A stretch of 35,512 nt of DNA from Clostridia bacterium (GCA_017507145.1 JAFWBJ010000106.1:1-35512); one strand, 5' to 3'; counted from the first letter of the stretch, positions 23,166 to 32,066 are shown. Notes: generated by a model not told the origin, from the sequence alone. A program made the numbers and translations.

Positions 23166-23873
23166 TTACAGCACGGCGTAATTATCGTACCGCATATCCA
23201 GCCCCTCGGCGTAGAGGTGGGACATGTCGGAGAGGCAGAGTACGCGCGGGGCCGTGATGCCGTTGGGGTGGTTGTGAAATTCCACCACTGTAACGCCGGT
23301 GTGGGTCGTGTTGAAGCCAGACCAGAAGAGATGGGGCGGGATGTGCAGCAGGTGGGAGAGCCAGGCACGGGTGAAGGCGGCGTGGCAGAAGAGGGCGACA
23401 CGCTCCTCATTTGGCCGCAGGATGCGGTAGATGCCGTCCTCTTCGCGGTAGCCCAGCCGCGCAAGAAAATCGCGGCCGCCGGCGGCGATGTAGTCAAGGG
23501 CGGGACGGAGGTTGGTTGTGCTGAAGCCGGGGCAGAGCAGGCTGTCGGCAAAGGCGAGATCCTGTGCGCCGTCAGCGCGGAAATAGGTGTTCTGCACCGC
23601 GGCGATGGTTTTTTTGCGCTTCCCGTCGGGGAAGGTTGTCTGCTTTTCGTCGCCGATTTCGTGCGCCCATTCCTCAATTTCACAGGGCAGGCCGAGCATC
23701 CGGCAGGCGGGGGATGCCGTCAGGCGGGCGCGGCCCATCGGGGAGGAGAAGATGCGGTCGATTTTCGATGCCGCGATGCGGCGGCCGACCGCTTCGGCCT
23801 GGAACATGCCGCGCAGCGTGAGGGTATCGGTGGGATAATCGGGGTCGCCATGACGAATGATATAGAGCAGCAT
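23166..23873 (-). CDS. Histidine phosphatase family protein (phosphoglycerate mutase-like)
   Basis: 235 residues. The catalytic RHG motif is at residues 7-9 (His8) right after the first strand; the second histidine is in LFCHAAF, and ILRPNEERVALF precedes it as in the family. Phosphohistidine enzymes of this group remove phosphate from sugar phosphates, nucleotides or cobamide precursors. The open frame begins at 23999 but the ATG at 23873 has GAGGTGATC upstream and starts the conserved domain, and the promoter at 23907-23935 rules out the longer start. Monocistronic; substrate unknown. Confidence 0.9.
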   Translation of the reverse strand: MLLYIIRHGDPDYPTDTLTLRGMFQAEAVGRRIAASKIDRIFSSPMGRARLTASPACRMLGLPCEIEEWAHEIGDEKQTTFPDGKRKKTIAAVQNTYFRADGAQDLAFADSLLCPGFSTTNLRPALDYIAAGGRDFLARLGYREEDGIYRILRPNEERVALFCHAAFTRAWLSHLLHIPPHLFWSGFNTTHTGVTVVEFHNHPNGITAPRVLCLSDMSHLYAEGLDMRYDNYAVL

Positions 23874-23906
23874 AGTGATCACCTCGGTCTGAAATGTTCT
23901 GCGGAC

Positions 23907-23935
23907 ATTATACCAGAATGCCGCGGGAAAGTCAA
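23907..23935 (-). promoter_or_regulatory. Promoter of the histidine phosphatase gene
   Basis: On the minus strand, -35 TTGACT (23930-23935), a 17-nt spacer and -10 TATAAT (23907-23912) with TGG directly upstream; a near-consensus promoter. Confidence 0.75.
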
Positions 23936-24160
23936 GAAAAGCCGCTGCTTGGGCGGACAAGAACAGAAAACGAACACAATATTTGTTGGATGTATACAAT
24001 AGCGGCGAATTGTAGCCGATTGAGTTCGGCTATGCTTACAAAAAACGCAATATAATCGCGGATTTGTTGGCTATTGTGCCCATGATCCGCGCGGCGGCGT
24101 GAATTTATCGTGACGGGGAAAGAATATTTTGTGTTTTTTCGGGCGCGGATCACGGATTTA
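23936..24160. other. Non-coding stretch upstream of the glm operon
   Basis: With neighbouring promoters this makes a gap of about 330 bases between genes. It is AT-richer than its surroundings and contains TAGCCGA/TCGGCTA (7-bp stem near 24013-24032) and CGCGGAT/ATCCGCG further right. An isolated TATAAT at 24051-24056 has no good -35. I see no gene and no riboswitch that I recognise. Confidence 0.4.
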
Positions 24161-24169
24161 TGGTATAAT
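24161..24169 (+). promoter_or_regulatory. Extended -10 promoter of the glm operon
   Basis: TGGTATAAT (24161-24169) with no recognisable -35 at 17 nt. It is followed within 20 bases by AAAGGAGGTGA (24188-24198), an almost perfect anti-16S match, before the GTG start at 24205. Confidence 0.6.
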
Positions 24170-24204
24170 AATAACGTATCGTCAGCGAAAGGAGGTGACG
24201 GAAA

Positions 24205-24882
24205 GTGAATAAGATTACGATACAGGCGCTGTTTGACCTGGACCGGACGATCGCACGCGATCTGCTTGCTGCAGCGGTCTATCCCTGGGATGTGCTGGAC
24301 GGGCTGCGTACATATATCTGCACGCTGGGCCCAACCCTGCCCGCTGATCGCTTCAGCCAGATTGCACCCGATGTTTGGGCGGCGAACAGTGCCAAGATCG
24401 CACCGACAGCCAGCATCAGCGGCCCGTGCATCATTGATGAGGATGCCGAGATCCGGCACTGCGCATTCATTCGCGGCTCTGCGATTGTAGGGCGTGGGGC
24501 GGTGGTCGGCAACTCGACCGAGCTCAAAAACTGCATTCTCTTCGACGGGGCGCAGGTGCCGCATTTCAACTATGTGGGTGATTCGATCCTCGGCTACCGT
24601 GCGCATATGGGTGCCGGTGCGGTGACCTCGAACGTCAAGGGCAACCACACCAATGTGACGGTGTACGCGGAGGACGGCGCGATCGAGACCGGTCGGCGCA
24701 AGCTGGGGGCGATGCTCGGCGATGAGGCCGAGATCGGCTGCGGCAGTGTGCTCAATCCCGGTACGGTGATCGGCAGACGCACGCAGGTGTATCCGCTGGT
24801 CAGTGTGCGCGGCATCATCGATGCCGACTGTATCTGCAAAGCTGCCGGCTGTGTAGTTTCCCGCGAAGCACAGCAGGGATGA
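24205..24882 (+). CDS. GlmU acetyltransferase-domain-like left-handed beta-helix protein
   Basis: 225 residues. An N-terminal helical stretch (1-50) precedes hexapeptide repeats from ~52 to 215. The segment VPHFNYVGD...GAGAVTSN (118-143) aligns by eye with the acetyltransferase half of GlmU (AGHLTYLGD...GAGTITCN). It keeps the catalytic His (His120), Tyr123 and Asn143, while the Asn before the GAG motif is His134. The N-terminal uridylyltransferase domain of full GlmU (~230 residues) is absent. As the first gene of an operon with glmM and glmS it most likely acts in UDP-GlcNAc synthesis, as a glucosamine-1-phosphate acetyltransferase or a sugar-nucleotide-binding protein; the uridylyl-transfer step must be done elsewhere. 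GTG start. Confidence 0.85.
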   Translation: MNKITIQALFDLDRTIARDLLAAAVYPWDVLDGLRTYICTLGPTLPADRFSQIAPDVWAANSAKIAPTASISGPCIIDEDAEIRHCAFIRGSAIVGRGAVVGNSTELKNCILFDGAQVPHFNYVGDSILGYRAHMGAGAVTSNVKGNHTNVTVYAEDGAIETGRRKLGAMLGDEAEIGCGSVLNPGTVIGRRTQVYPLVSVRGIIDADCICKAAGCVVSREAQQG

Positions 24883-24919
24883 CAGTGCAGAAATTTGACA
24901 AAGAGAAGGAGACATAGCA

Positions 24920-26272
24920 TTGGGAAGACTTTTTGGAACTGACGGTGTGCGCGGTATCGCGAATACCGATCTCTCCTGCGAGCGTGCGCTCGCGATCGGC
25001 CGTGCTGCTGCCATGGTTCTGGCAGACGGCTGCCGCAGACGTCCTGTGGTAGCGGTTGGTGCTGACACCCGCACGTCGTCCGATATGCTGGCCTGTGCGG
25101 CGATGGCCGGACTTTGTTCGGTTGGTGCCGATGTCATCGATCTCGGTGTCGTGCCGACACCGGCTGTGGCATATCTGGTCGGCAAGTACAAGGCGGATGC
25201 CGGTATTATGATCTCGGCATCACACAACCCGGCCGAGTACAACGGTCTGAAGGTGTTCAGCGGCGACGGCTACAAGCTCCCCGACGCGCTGGAAGAGCAG
25301 ATCGAGGCTATGGTGCTTGATCCGGCAGAAGAGTGGCCCACCCCCATCGGCGGCAGCGTCGGTAAGATCACCCGTGCGCAGTATGCCGCGCGTGACTATG
25401 CCGAGCATGTGAAGTCCAGCGTGCTGTATTCGCTTGACGGCCTGCACATCGCCATCGACTGTGCGAACGGCGCATCCAGCGTCACGGCAAAGCAGATCTT
25501 TGAGGGACTGGGCGCCCAGGTGGAGATCCTCTTCGACCGCCCCAACGGCACCAACATCAACGACGGCTGCGGCTCGACGCATATGGAAGCCCTGGCTGCG
25601 TATGTACGTGAAAATCAGCTGGATGCAGGCATTGCCTTTGACGGCGACGCTGACCGCTGCCTGGCCGTTGACGAGCAGGGCAATCTGATTGACGGTGACC
25701 AGATCATGGCGATCTGCGCGCTGGATCTGCACGAGCGCGGACGGCTGGCCAAGAAGACGGTGGTCGGTACGATCATGACCAACTTCGGCTTTAGCCGCTT
25801 CTGCGACAAGCACGGCCTGCGCTTCCTTGCCACCAAGGTCGGCGACCGATTCGTGCTGGAGGAGATGCAGCTTGAGGACACCAATTTCGGCGGCGAGCAG
25901 TCGGGACACATCATTTTCCGCGATTTCGCCACGACGGGTGACGGCCAGCTGACGGCAGCACAGCTGCTTTCGCTGATGCGCCGCAAGCAGATCCCCCTCT
26001 CGACTCTGGCATCGGTGATGACCCGCTACCCGCAGATCACGCTGAACCTGACCGTGACCCCCGACGGAAAGCTGCATTTTTACACCAATCCGGTCGTGCG
26101 CGAAGCCATCGATGCTGCCAAGACCGCACTGGGTGACCGCGGCCGCATTGTGGTCCGTCCGTCCGGTACAGAGCCTTATCTGCGTGTGATGGTAGAGGGC
26201 GAGGACGAGGAGGAAATTAACCGCATCGCACAGGAAACTGCAGAGGTAATTCTCGCGCAGCTTGGAAAGTAA
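24920..26272 (+). CDS. glmM: Phosphoglucosamine mutase
   Basis: 450 residues, the normal GlmM length. It interconverts glucosamine-6-phosphate and glucosamine-1-phosphate in the cell-wall precursor pathway. The phosphoserine loop is SASHNP with Ser101; the Mg site is DGDADR (241-246); GEQSGH recognises the sugar; and the phosphate loop RPSGTEPYLRVM lies near the end. The N-terminus MGRLFGTDGVRG is diagnostic. The start codon is TTG at 24920 with AAGGAG upstream. It is 37 bases downstream of the GlmU-like gene. Its stop codon TAA ends at 26272, exactly at the cleavage site of the glmS ribozyme that follows. Confidence 0.98.
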   Translation: MGRLFGTDGVRGIANTDLSCERALAIGRAAAMVLADGCRRRPVVAVGADTRTSSDMLACAAMAGLCSVGADVIDLGVVPTPAVAYLVGKYKADAGIMISASHNPAEYNGLKVFSGDGYKLPDALEEQIEAMVLDPAEEWPTPIGGSVGKITRAQYAARDYAEHVKSSVLYSLDGLHIAIDCANGASSVTAKQIFEGLGAQVEILFDRPNGTNINDGCGSTHMEALAAYVRENQLDAGIAFDGDADRCLAVDEQGNLIDGDQIMAICALDLHERGRLAKKTVVGTIMTNFGFSRFCDKHGLRFLATKVGDRFVLEEMQLEDTNFGGEQSGHIIFRDFATTGDGQLTAAQLLSLMRRKQIPLSTLASVMTRYPQITLNLTVTPDGKLHFYTNPVVREAIDAAKTALGDRGRIVVRPSGTEPYLRVMVEGEDEEEINRIAQETAEVILAQLGK

Positions 26273-26413
26273 GCGCCCGAACTTTGGCATGGCCAAAGTT
26301 GACGAGGTGAGAGATGATCGAATTTTCGGCGGATGTCTCTCCGGCAGATCAACCTGCCGCAGCCTGTCACAAATATACGGGTGACCGTAAAACAAAAGGC
26401 AGTGCAAAGATGA
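26273..26413 (+). ncRNA. glmS ribozyme (glucosamine-6-phosphate-responsive)
   Basis: Conserved core elements are present in order: GCGCC right after the cleavage site (A26272/G26273), P2 hairpin AACTTTGGC/GCCAAAGTT (26280-26288/26292-26300), GTTGACGAGG (26298-26307), GATGATCGAA, TTTCGGCGGATG, CTCTCCGG, P3 hairpin CGGCAG/CTGCCG (26342-26347/26354-26359), then ACGGGTGACCGT and AAAACAAAAGGCAGTGCAAAGATGA. When glucosamine-6-phosphate is abundant the ribozyme cleaves its own RNA and glmS mRNA is degraded, giving product feedback. The right border is approximate. A small GGAGC/GCTCC hairpin follows at 26417-26429 without a T run. Confidence 0.96.
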
Positions 26414-26529
26414 CGGCGGAGCAAGGCTCCGTCCCCCGGCGGCCCCGCGCGGGTCTGTGCCGGGATCCATTGACAGCAGGCTATGCCTGCGGGCACAGCC
26501 TGTATTTTGCGATAAAGGAAGATACAAGT

Positions 26530-28362
26530 ATGTGTGGAATTATTGGATATACCGGGGTGAAACCCGTTTGCCCCATTTTGCTCGGCGGTCTGCGTGCGCT
26601 TGAGTATCGCGGCTACGATTCGGCCGGCATTGCGCTCTCGGGCTGCACGCTGGCAACCGTCAAACGCGCCGGACGCATTTCGGTGCTGGAGGAAGCTCTC
26701 GCTGCCGGTGCGGCCGGTGAGAAGGTCGAGAGCGCCTGCTGCGGCATCGGACACACGCGCTGGGCAACGCACGGCGCACCGACCGACGAGAACGCGCACC
26801 CGCACGCCACGCCCCGCCTGGCGCTGGTGCACAACGGCATCATTGAGAACGACCGCGCCCTGCGGCGCGAACTGGAAGCGGCAGGCTATACCTTCGTTTC
26901 CGAAACTGACACCGAGTCGGCAGCCAAGCTGCTCGACAGCATCTACGGTGCCTGCGGCGATCCGGTTGCGGCTATGCTCGGCCTGGATGGCCGGCTCTCG
27001 GGCGCTTATGCGCTGGCGGTGATCTTTGCCGATCGGCCGCATGAGATCTACGCGATCCGCCGCGACAGCCCGCTGATCGCTGCTCAGTCGCCCGACGGCG
27101 TTCTGTTGGCCTCCGACATCCCGGCCATCCTGCCCTACACGCGCAGCTACTACCGCCCTGATGAGGGCGAGGTCGTGCGCCTGCGCGCGGACGGCATCAC
27201 CTTCTTTGATGCCAACGGCGAGAAGACCCACCCCCTCTGCACCGTCAACTGGGACGTTGAGGAGGCAGAGCGCGGTGGCTATTCGCATTTTATGCGCAAG
27301 GAGCTGGGCGAAGCGCCCGAGGGCGTTCGTCGCACCCTCTCGCCCCTCATCCGCGACGGCCTGCCCCATTTCGGCATGCCGCTGCTGGATGATCTGCACG
27401 AAAAGAAGGGGATGCGCATCGTGGCCTGCGGCACGGCCATGCATGCCGGCCTGATCGGCCGCACTTACCTTGAGCGCCTGGCTCGCCTGCCGGTGGCGGT
27501 GGAGATTGCCTCCGAGTTCCGCTACCGTGACCCCATCATTTCGGCCGACGAGCCGGTCCTGCTGCTCTCCCAGTCGGGCGAGACGGCCGACACGCTGGCT
27601 GCCCTTCGCCTGGCCAAGGCCAACGGCGTGCCGACTGCGGCCATCGTCAATGTGATCGGTTCCTCGGTGGCCCGTGAGGCTGACGCCGTGATGGCGACCC
27701 ACGCCGGTCCCGAGATTGCGGTGGCCAGCACCAAGGCGTACACGACGCAGGCGGCCATGCTGGCCCTTCTTGCCGTGTCCACCGCCTATGCACGCGGTCT
27801 GATCGATGAACAGGAGGCCCGTGCGCGTACCGATGCCCTCTGCCGCCGCCTGCCCGAGGCACTGGAAGAGACCATTGCCCGCGAAGCCGAGCTGGAGGCA
27901 TTTGCCGCCCGCCTGGCCGAGGCTGAGCATGTCTTCTACATTGGCCGCGGCGTCGATTATGATGCCTGTGTGGAGGGCTCGCTGAAGCTCAAGGAGATCA
28001 GTTATATCCACAGCGAAGCCTATGCGGCAGGGGAGCTCAAGCATGGTACCATCTCGCTCATCGAGCCGGGTGTGCCGGTGCTGGCGGTTTCCACCGATCC
28101 TGCCGTTGCGGCTAAGGTCGCATCGAACATGCGCGAGGTGCGTGCCCGCGGCGGCGAAATCATCGCCTTCTGTACGCCCGCAACGGAGGCTGATATCGCG
28201 CCAAATGCCGATTTCTGCATGGTGCTGGACGAGAACGACACCACGCTCGCTCCCCTCTGTGCCGTTTCGGCGCTGCACCTTCTGGCTTATCATGTTGCCC
28301 GCCTGCGCGGATGCGACATCGACAAGCCGCGCAACCTGGCCAAGTCGGTGACGGTCGAATAA
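26530..28362 (+). CDS. glmS: Glutamine-fructose-6-phosphate aminotransferase (isomerizing)
   Basis: 610 residues. Makes glucosamine-6-phosphate from fructose-6-phosphate and glutamine. The N-terminal Cys after Met1 (MCGIIGYTG) is the glutaminase nucleophile. Two SIS domains follow, with SQSGETADT and ASTKAYTTQ contacting the sugar phosphate, and the C-terminus KPRNLAKSVTVE is diagnostic. The frame is open from 26314, but the conserved Cys and AAGGAAG ribosome site fix the start at 26530. It is the last gene of the operon, controlled by the ribozyme between glmM and glmS, and is followed by a strong terminator. Confidence 0.98.
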   Translation: MCGIIGYTGVKPVCPILLGGLRALEYRGYDSAGIALSGCTLATVKRAGRISVLEEALAAGAAGEKVESACCGIGHTRWATHGAPTDENAHPHATPRLALVHNGIIENDRALRRELEAAGYTFVSETDTESAAKLLDSIYGACGDPVAAMLGLDGRLSGAYALAVIFADRPHEIYAIRRDSPLIAAQSPDGVLLASDIPAILPYTRSYYRPDEGEVVRLRADGITFFDANGEKTHPLCTVNWDVEEAERGGYSHFMRKELGEAPEGVRRTLSPLIRDGLPHFGMPLLDDLHEKKGMRIVACGTAMHAGLIGRTYLERLARLPVAVEIASEFRYRDPIISADEPVLLLSQSGETADTLAALRLAKANGVPTAAIVNVIGSSVAREADAVMATHAGPEIAVASTKAYTTQAAMLALLAVSTAYARGLIDEQEARARTDALCRRLPEALEETIAREAELEAFAARLAEAEHVFYIGRGVDYDACVEGSLKLKEISYIHSEAYAAGELKHGTISLIEPGVPVLAVSTDPAVAAKVASNMREVRARGGEIIAFCTPATEADIAPNADFCMVLDENDTTLAPLCAVSALHLLAYHVARLRGCDIDKPRNLAKSVTVE

Positions 28363-28396
28363 GACTGCGCCGGACGGAGCCCATTCCCGCTCTTCC

Positions 28397-28430
28397 TGTG
28401 CGCACCCGAGAGGGTGCGCACATTTTTTTT
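28397..28430 (+). terminator. Strong terminator after glmS
   Basis: Perfect 11-bp stem (28397-28407 with 28412-28422, loop GAGA) followed by eight T. Confidence 0.95.
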
Positions 28431-28478
28431 GCCGCCGGCGCATATATTGCACCAAATCGGCAAAAGGGGGAGACGCAA

Positions 28479-31097
28479 ATGCGGGGACTGAGCGAAAAAG
28501 AGGTTTTGGCGTCGAGAAAAAAGCATGGGGAGAATCGCCTGACCCAGCGCAGGCGGCGCAGCTTTCTGCGGCAGTTTTGGGCCAATCTGGGCGATCCGGT
28601 CATCCGCATCCTGCTTTGCGCGATGGGGGTGAATCTGCTTTTGCTTTGGCGGGGCGGCGATTGGATCGAGACGGTTGGCATTGCCGTCTCGGTTTTTTTG
28701 GCGACCTTTATCTCCACCCTGTCGGAATATGGCAGTGAGCGCGCATTTTCCCGCCTGCGCGATGCGGGGGGAGCCGGGCAGTGCCGTGTCCGCCGCGCCG
28801 AGGGGCTGCTTGAACTGCCGGCCGAGGAGCTGGTGGTGGGTGACATTGTCTGCATCGGGGCGGGGGAGCGGGTACCGGCCGATGGGCGGGTGTTCCGCGG
28901 CCGCGTGGGGGTCGATCAGGCGGCGATGACGGGCGAGAATCGCGAGATTGATAAGCGCCCCGGACGGCCGGGCGACGGTTCACCGGCTGATGGCACGATG
29001 CTGCTTGCGGGTACCGTTGTGCTCAGCGGAAGCGCCGAGTTCGCTGTCACTGCCGTGGGCGATGCAACGGCGCTGGGGGGCATCTCGCGCGAGGTGCAGG
29101 CCGAAACCCGCCCCTCTCCCCTCAAGCTTCGCCTGACTCAGCTGGCCAAAACCATCAGCCGGCTGGGCTACGGCGCGGCTGTGCTGATCGCGCTGGCTTA
29201 TCTGATCAACACCTTCCTCCTCGACAGCGGCTTCTGCGGCGAGCTGATCCGGCTCAAGCTGACCGATCTGCCCTACCTGGCCGAGCATCTGCTGCATGCG
29301 CTCACCCTGGCACTCACGGTCATCGTGGTTGCCGTGCCGGAGGGGCTGCCGATGATGATCGCCGTTGTGCTGTCGGCCAACATTCGGCGTATGGTGCGGG
29401 ACAAGGTACTGGTGCGCAAGCCGACCGGCATCGAGGCGGCGGGAAGCATGAATCTGCTTTTTACCGACAAGACCGGCACGCTGACCGAGGGCAGGCTGAG
29501 CGTCAGCGCCCTGCTGACCCTGGCCGGCGAGTATCGTCAGCTGCCCGCAGGGGCGCTGGGGGAGGCGCTGAGCTGGCAGGCCGCCTGCAACAGCGATGCC
29601 GTCTGGGGTGCGCGCGACCTGCTGGGCGGCAACGCGACCGATCAAGCGCTCTGCCGCTTTGTGGGGCGGCGGGGCTGCCGGGTGAGCGGGAGCGCACGGG
29701 CGGCAATCCCCTTTGACAGTGCGCGAAAATTCTCGGCGGCCGTTGTGCTGCGTCAGGGGCGGGCGGTGACGTTGATCAAAGGCGCGCCGGAGCTGCTGAT
29801 GCCCCATCTGCGCTGGGCGATGGACGGGGCGGGCGGACGGTCTCCCTTTTCGCCGGCGGCCCTGGAGGGGCAGCTGCGGGCGGCGGCCGGTGAGGGTGGA
29901 CGTCTTTTGCTTTTGGCCGAGTGCGAGGGGGATCAGCTCTCGGCCCTGCGGCGGGGCGCGTGGCCCGAGATGACCTTGCAGGGGGTGCTTCTGCTCCGCG
30001 ACCGCCTGCGCCCCGAGGCAAAGCGCGCGGTGCGCGATCTGCAGGGCGCGGGGATCGGCGTAGTGATGATCACCGGCGACAGCCCCGACACCGGACGGGC
30101 GATCGGGGAAGCCTGCGGGATTCTCGGTGGGGCGCGCGATCTGGTGCTGAGCGGCAGTGAACTCGCCCGAATGCGTGACGAAGAACTGGCGGCAGTTCTG
30201 CCCCGCCTGGGGGTGGTCGCCCGTGCTCTGCCCAGCGACAAGAGCCGCCTGGTGCGGGTGGCGCAGGAAGCCGGCCTTGTGGTCGGCATGACGGGAGACG
30301 GCATCAACGATGCGCCCGCCCTGCGGCTGGCCGACATCGGCTTCGCGCTGGGCAGCGGCACGCAGGTTGCGCGGGAGGCGGGGGATATTCTGATCCTTGA
30401 CGACAATCTCGCCTCGGTGGTGCGGGCGGTGCTGTACGGCCGCAACATCTTCAAGAGCATCCGTAAGTTCATCACCCTGCAGCTGACCATGAATTTTTCG
30501 GCGGTCGGCGTGTCGATGCTCGGCCCCTTCTTCGGGATCGATGCGCCGGTGACGGTGGTGCAGATGCTCTGGGTCAATCTCATCATGGATACGCTGGGCG
30601 GCCTGGCTTTTGCCGGCGAGGCGGCACAGCCGTCGCTGATGGAAGAGCCCCCCAAGCGGCGGGATGAGCCCATTCTCTGCGGATATATGGCCAATCAGAT
30701 CGCCCTGCTCGGCGGCTTTACGGTGGCGCTTTGCATGGCATTTCTGAAGCTGCCGGCCGTGACCGCGCAGTTCCGCGCCGCCCCCGACAACCTCTGCCTG
30801 CTGACGGCATTTTTTGCCTTCTTTATCTTTGCCGGCATCTGCAACTGCTTCAACGCGCGCACCGACCGCATCAATCTCTTTGCCGGACTCTCCCAAAACC
30901 GAGCATTTATCGGCATCATGACGGCGGTGGCGGCGGTCCAGCTTGCCTTCGTCTACCTGGGCGGAGCGGTCCTGCGCACGATGCCGCTGACTCTGCGCGA
31001 GCTGGGGATCGCACTCGGACTGGCGGCGCTGGTCATTCCGGCCGATTTTGTGCGCAAGCTGATTTGGCGCAGGATGCGCGGTAAGCGCGGATACTGA
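28479..31097 (+). CDS. Calcium-translocating P-type ATPase, PMCA-like
   Basis: 872 residues of a P2-type ATPase. Actuator motif TGEN (151-154; usually TGES), PEGLP in M4 (287-291), phosphorylation site DKTGTLT with Asp330, nucleotide motifs KGAPELL and MITGDSPD, and the hinge TGDGINDAP. M5 reads LQLTMNFSAV and M6 reads QMLWVNLIMDTLG: the Asn/Asp pair of calcium site II is kept, while the Glu of site I is Ala, as in plasma-membrane calcium ATPases that move one calcium per ATP. A frame is open from 28311, but GGGGGAG before ATG 28479 and the family N-terminus fix the start. It lies 50 bases past the glmS terminator; I saw no terminator right after it. Confidence 0.93.
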   Translation: MRGLSEKEVLASRKKHGENRLTQRRRRSFLRQFWANLGDPVIRILLCAMGVNLLLLWRGGDWIETVGIAVSVFLATFISTLSEYGSERAFSRLRDAGGAGQCRVRRAEGLLELPAEELVVGDIVCIGAGERVPADGRVFRGRVGVDQAAMTGENREIDKRPGRPGDGSPADGTMLLAGTVVLSGSAEFAVTAVGDATALGGISREVQAETRPSPLKLRLTQLAKTISRLGYGAAVLIALAYLINTFLLDSGFCGELIRLKLTDLPYLAEHLLHALTLALTVIVVAVPEGLPMMIAVVLSANIRRMVRDKVLVRKPTGIEAAGSMNLLFTDKTGTLTEGRLSVSALLTLAGEYRQLPAGALGEALSWQAACNSDAVWGARDLLGGNATDQALCRFVGRRGCRVSGSARAAIPFDSARKFSAAVVLRQGRAVTLIKGAPELLMPHLRWAMDGAGGRSPFSPAALEGQLRAAAGEGGRLLLLAECEGDQLSALRRGAWPEMTLQGVLLLRDRLRPEAKRAVRDLQGAGIGVVMITGDSPDTGRAIGEACGILGGARDLVLSGSELARMRDEELAAVLPRLGVVARALPSDKSRLVRVAQEAGLVVGMTGDGINDAPALRLADIGFALGSGTQVAREAGDILILDDNLASVVRAVLYGRNIFKSIRKFITLQLTMNFSAVGVSMLGPFFGIDAPVTVVQMLWVNLIMDTLGGLAFAGEAAQPSLMEEPPKRRDEPILCGYMANQIALLGGFTVALCMAFLKLPAVTAQFRAAPDNLCLLTAFFAFFIFAGICNCFNARTDRINLFAGLSQNRAFIGIMTAVAAVQLAFVYLGGAVLRTMPLTLRELGIALGLAALVIPADFVRKLIWRRMRGKRGY

Positions 31098-31145
31098 TCA
31101 AACAGCAGAATAGCAAAAAATGTCTGGATAAAACCGATTTATGAC

Positions 31146-31174
31146 TTGCCTTTTCGCATGTTCTGTCCTATAAT
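31146..31174 (+). promoter_or_regulatory. Promoter of the isomerase-oxidoreductase pair
   Basis: -35 TTGCCT (31146-31151), a 17-nt spacer and -10 TATAAT (31169-31174), 49 bases before the ATG at 31224, with GGAGG between. Confidence 0.75.
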
Positions 31175-31223
31175 AACAGTAAAGGCAGTTCTGCTGCCGA
31201 CTATGTAACGGAGGTATTATCCA

Positions 31224-32033
31224 ATGGCATTACCGATTGCTGTTCAAGTTTATTCTGTCCGCGAGGACGCAAAGGCCGACCTGCGCGGCACGCTGACCAA
31301 AATCAAGGCAATGGGCTATGACGGTGTCGAGTTCGCCGGTCTCTATGGCTATGATCCTGCCGAGATTCGCGATATGTGCGCCGAGCTTGGCCTGACCCCC
31401 ATCTCTGCCCATGTTCCGCTGGCTGCGCTGAAGAAGGACCCCAAGGGCACTATCGCACAGTATGTGACCATCGGCTGCCCCTACATCGCTATTCCCCACC
31501 TGCCCGAGGAGCTGCGTCCCGGTACCGACGGCTGGGCACCCACTGTTGAAGATATCAAGGCCATTGCCGAGGAAGCCCGTGCACAGGGCATCCAGCTGCT
31601 CTATCACAACCATGACTTTGAGTTCATCCGCCTCGACGGCGAGTATGCCCTCGATATGCTCTACCGCGAGATCCCCGCACTCGAAACCGAGCTTGACACT
31701 TGCTGGATCAATGTCGGTGGTGAGAATCCCGCTGAATATGTCCGCAAGTACACCGGCCGCACGCCCGTTGTCCACCTCAAGGATTTCTGGGGCGAGAAGT
31801 CGGACGATATGTACGAGCTGATCGGCATCGAGACGAAGAAGCCCCAGCGCCCCTCCGGCTTCGAGTTCCGTCCGCTCGGCTGCGGCCTGCAGGACTTCCC
31901 CTCTATTCTTGCCGCTGCGAAGGACGCCGGCGCCAAGTGGGTCGTCGTCGAGCAGGATAAGCCCTCGATGGGCAAGACCCCGCTTGAGTCGATCGAAATC
32001 AGCATCAACTATCTGCGCGGCCTCGACTGGTAA
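31224..32033 (+). CDS. Sugar phosphate isomerase/epimerase family protein
   Basis: 269 residues, xylose isomerase-like TIM barrel. Landmarks: GYDGVEFAGL near the N-terminus, LLYHNHDFEF (metal-binding His and Glu region), an Asp-Thr-Cys-Trp segment at the fifth strand, VVHLKDF, and VVVEQDK at the seventh strand. The same family as the isomerase at 20916 but not closely similar to it. GGAGG precedes the ATG. Codons are strongly biased to C and G endings, as in highly expressed genes. It is 33 bases upstream of a Gfo/Idh/MocA dehydrogenase on the same strand; such pairs act in catabolism of inositol-like or oxidised sugars through keto intermediates. The exact substrate is unknown. Confidence 0.92.
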   Translation: MALPIAVQVYSVREDAKADLRGTLTKIKAMGYDGVEFAGLYGYDPAEIRDMCAELGLTPISAHVPLAALKKDPKGTIAQYVTIGCPYIAIPHLPEELRPGTDGWAPTVEDIKAIAEEARAQGIQLLYHNHDFEFIRLDGEYALDMLYREIPALETELDTCWINVGGENPAEYVRKYTGRTPVVHLKDFWGEKSDDMYELIGIETKKPQRPSGFEFRPLGCGLQDFPSILAAAKDAGAKWVVVEQDKPSMGKTPLESIEISINYLRGLDW

Positions 32034-32066
32034 GCGCGAAAAATAAAAACATAAGGAGAGACTATC

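Noticed and set aside
24051..24056. Isolated TATAAT as an additional glm operon promoter
   Set aside because: No -35 at acceptable spacing and no TG extension; the TGGTATAAT at 24161 is better placed.
26412..26433. GGAGC/GCTCC hairpin after the ribozyme as a terminator
   Set aside because: No T run follows and glmS lies directly downstream, so full termination is unlikely.
26176..28455. A 759-residue minus-strand open frame opposite glmS
   Set aside because: Antisense shadow of glmS; no RBS, no domain, and glmS is unmistakable.
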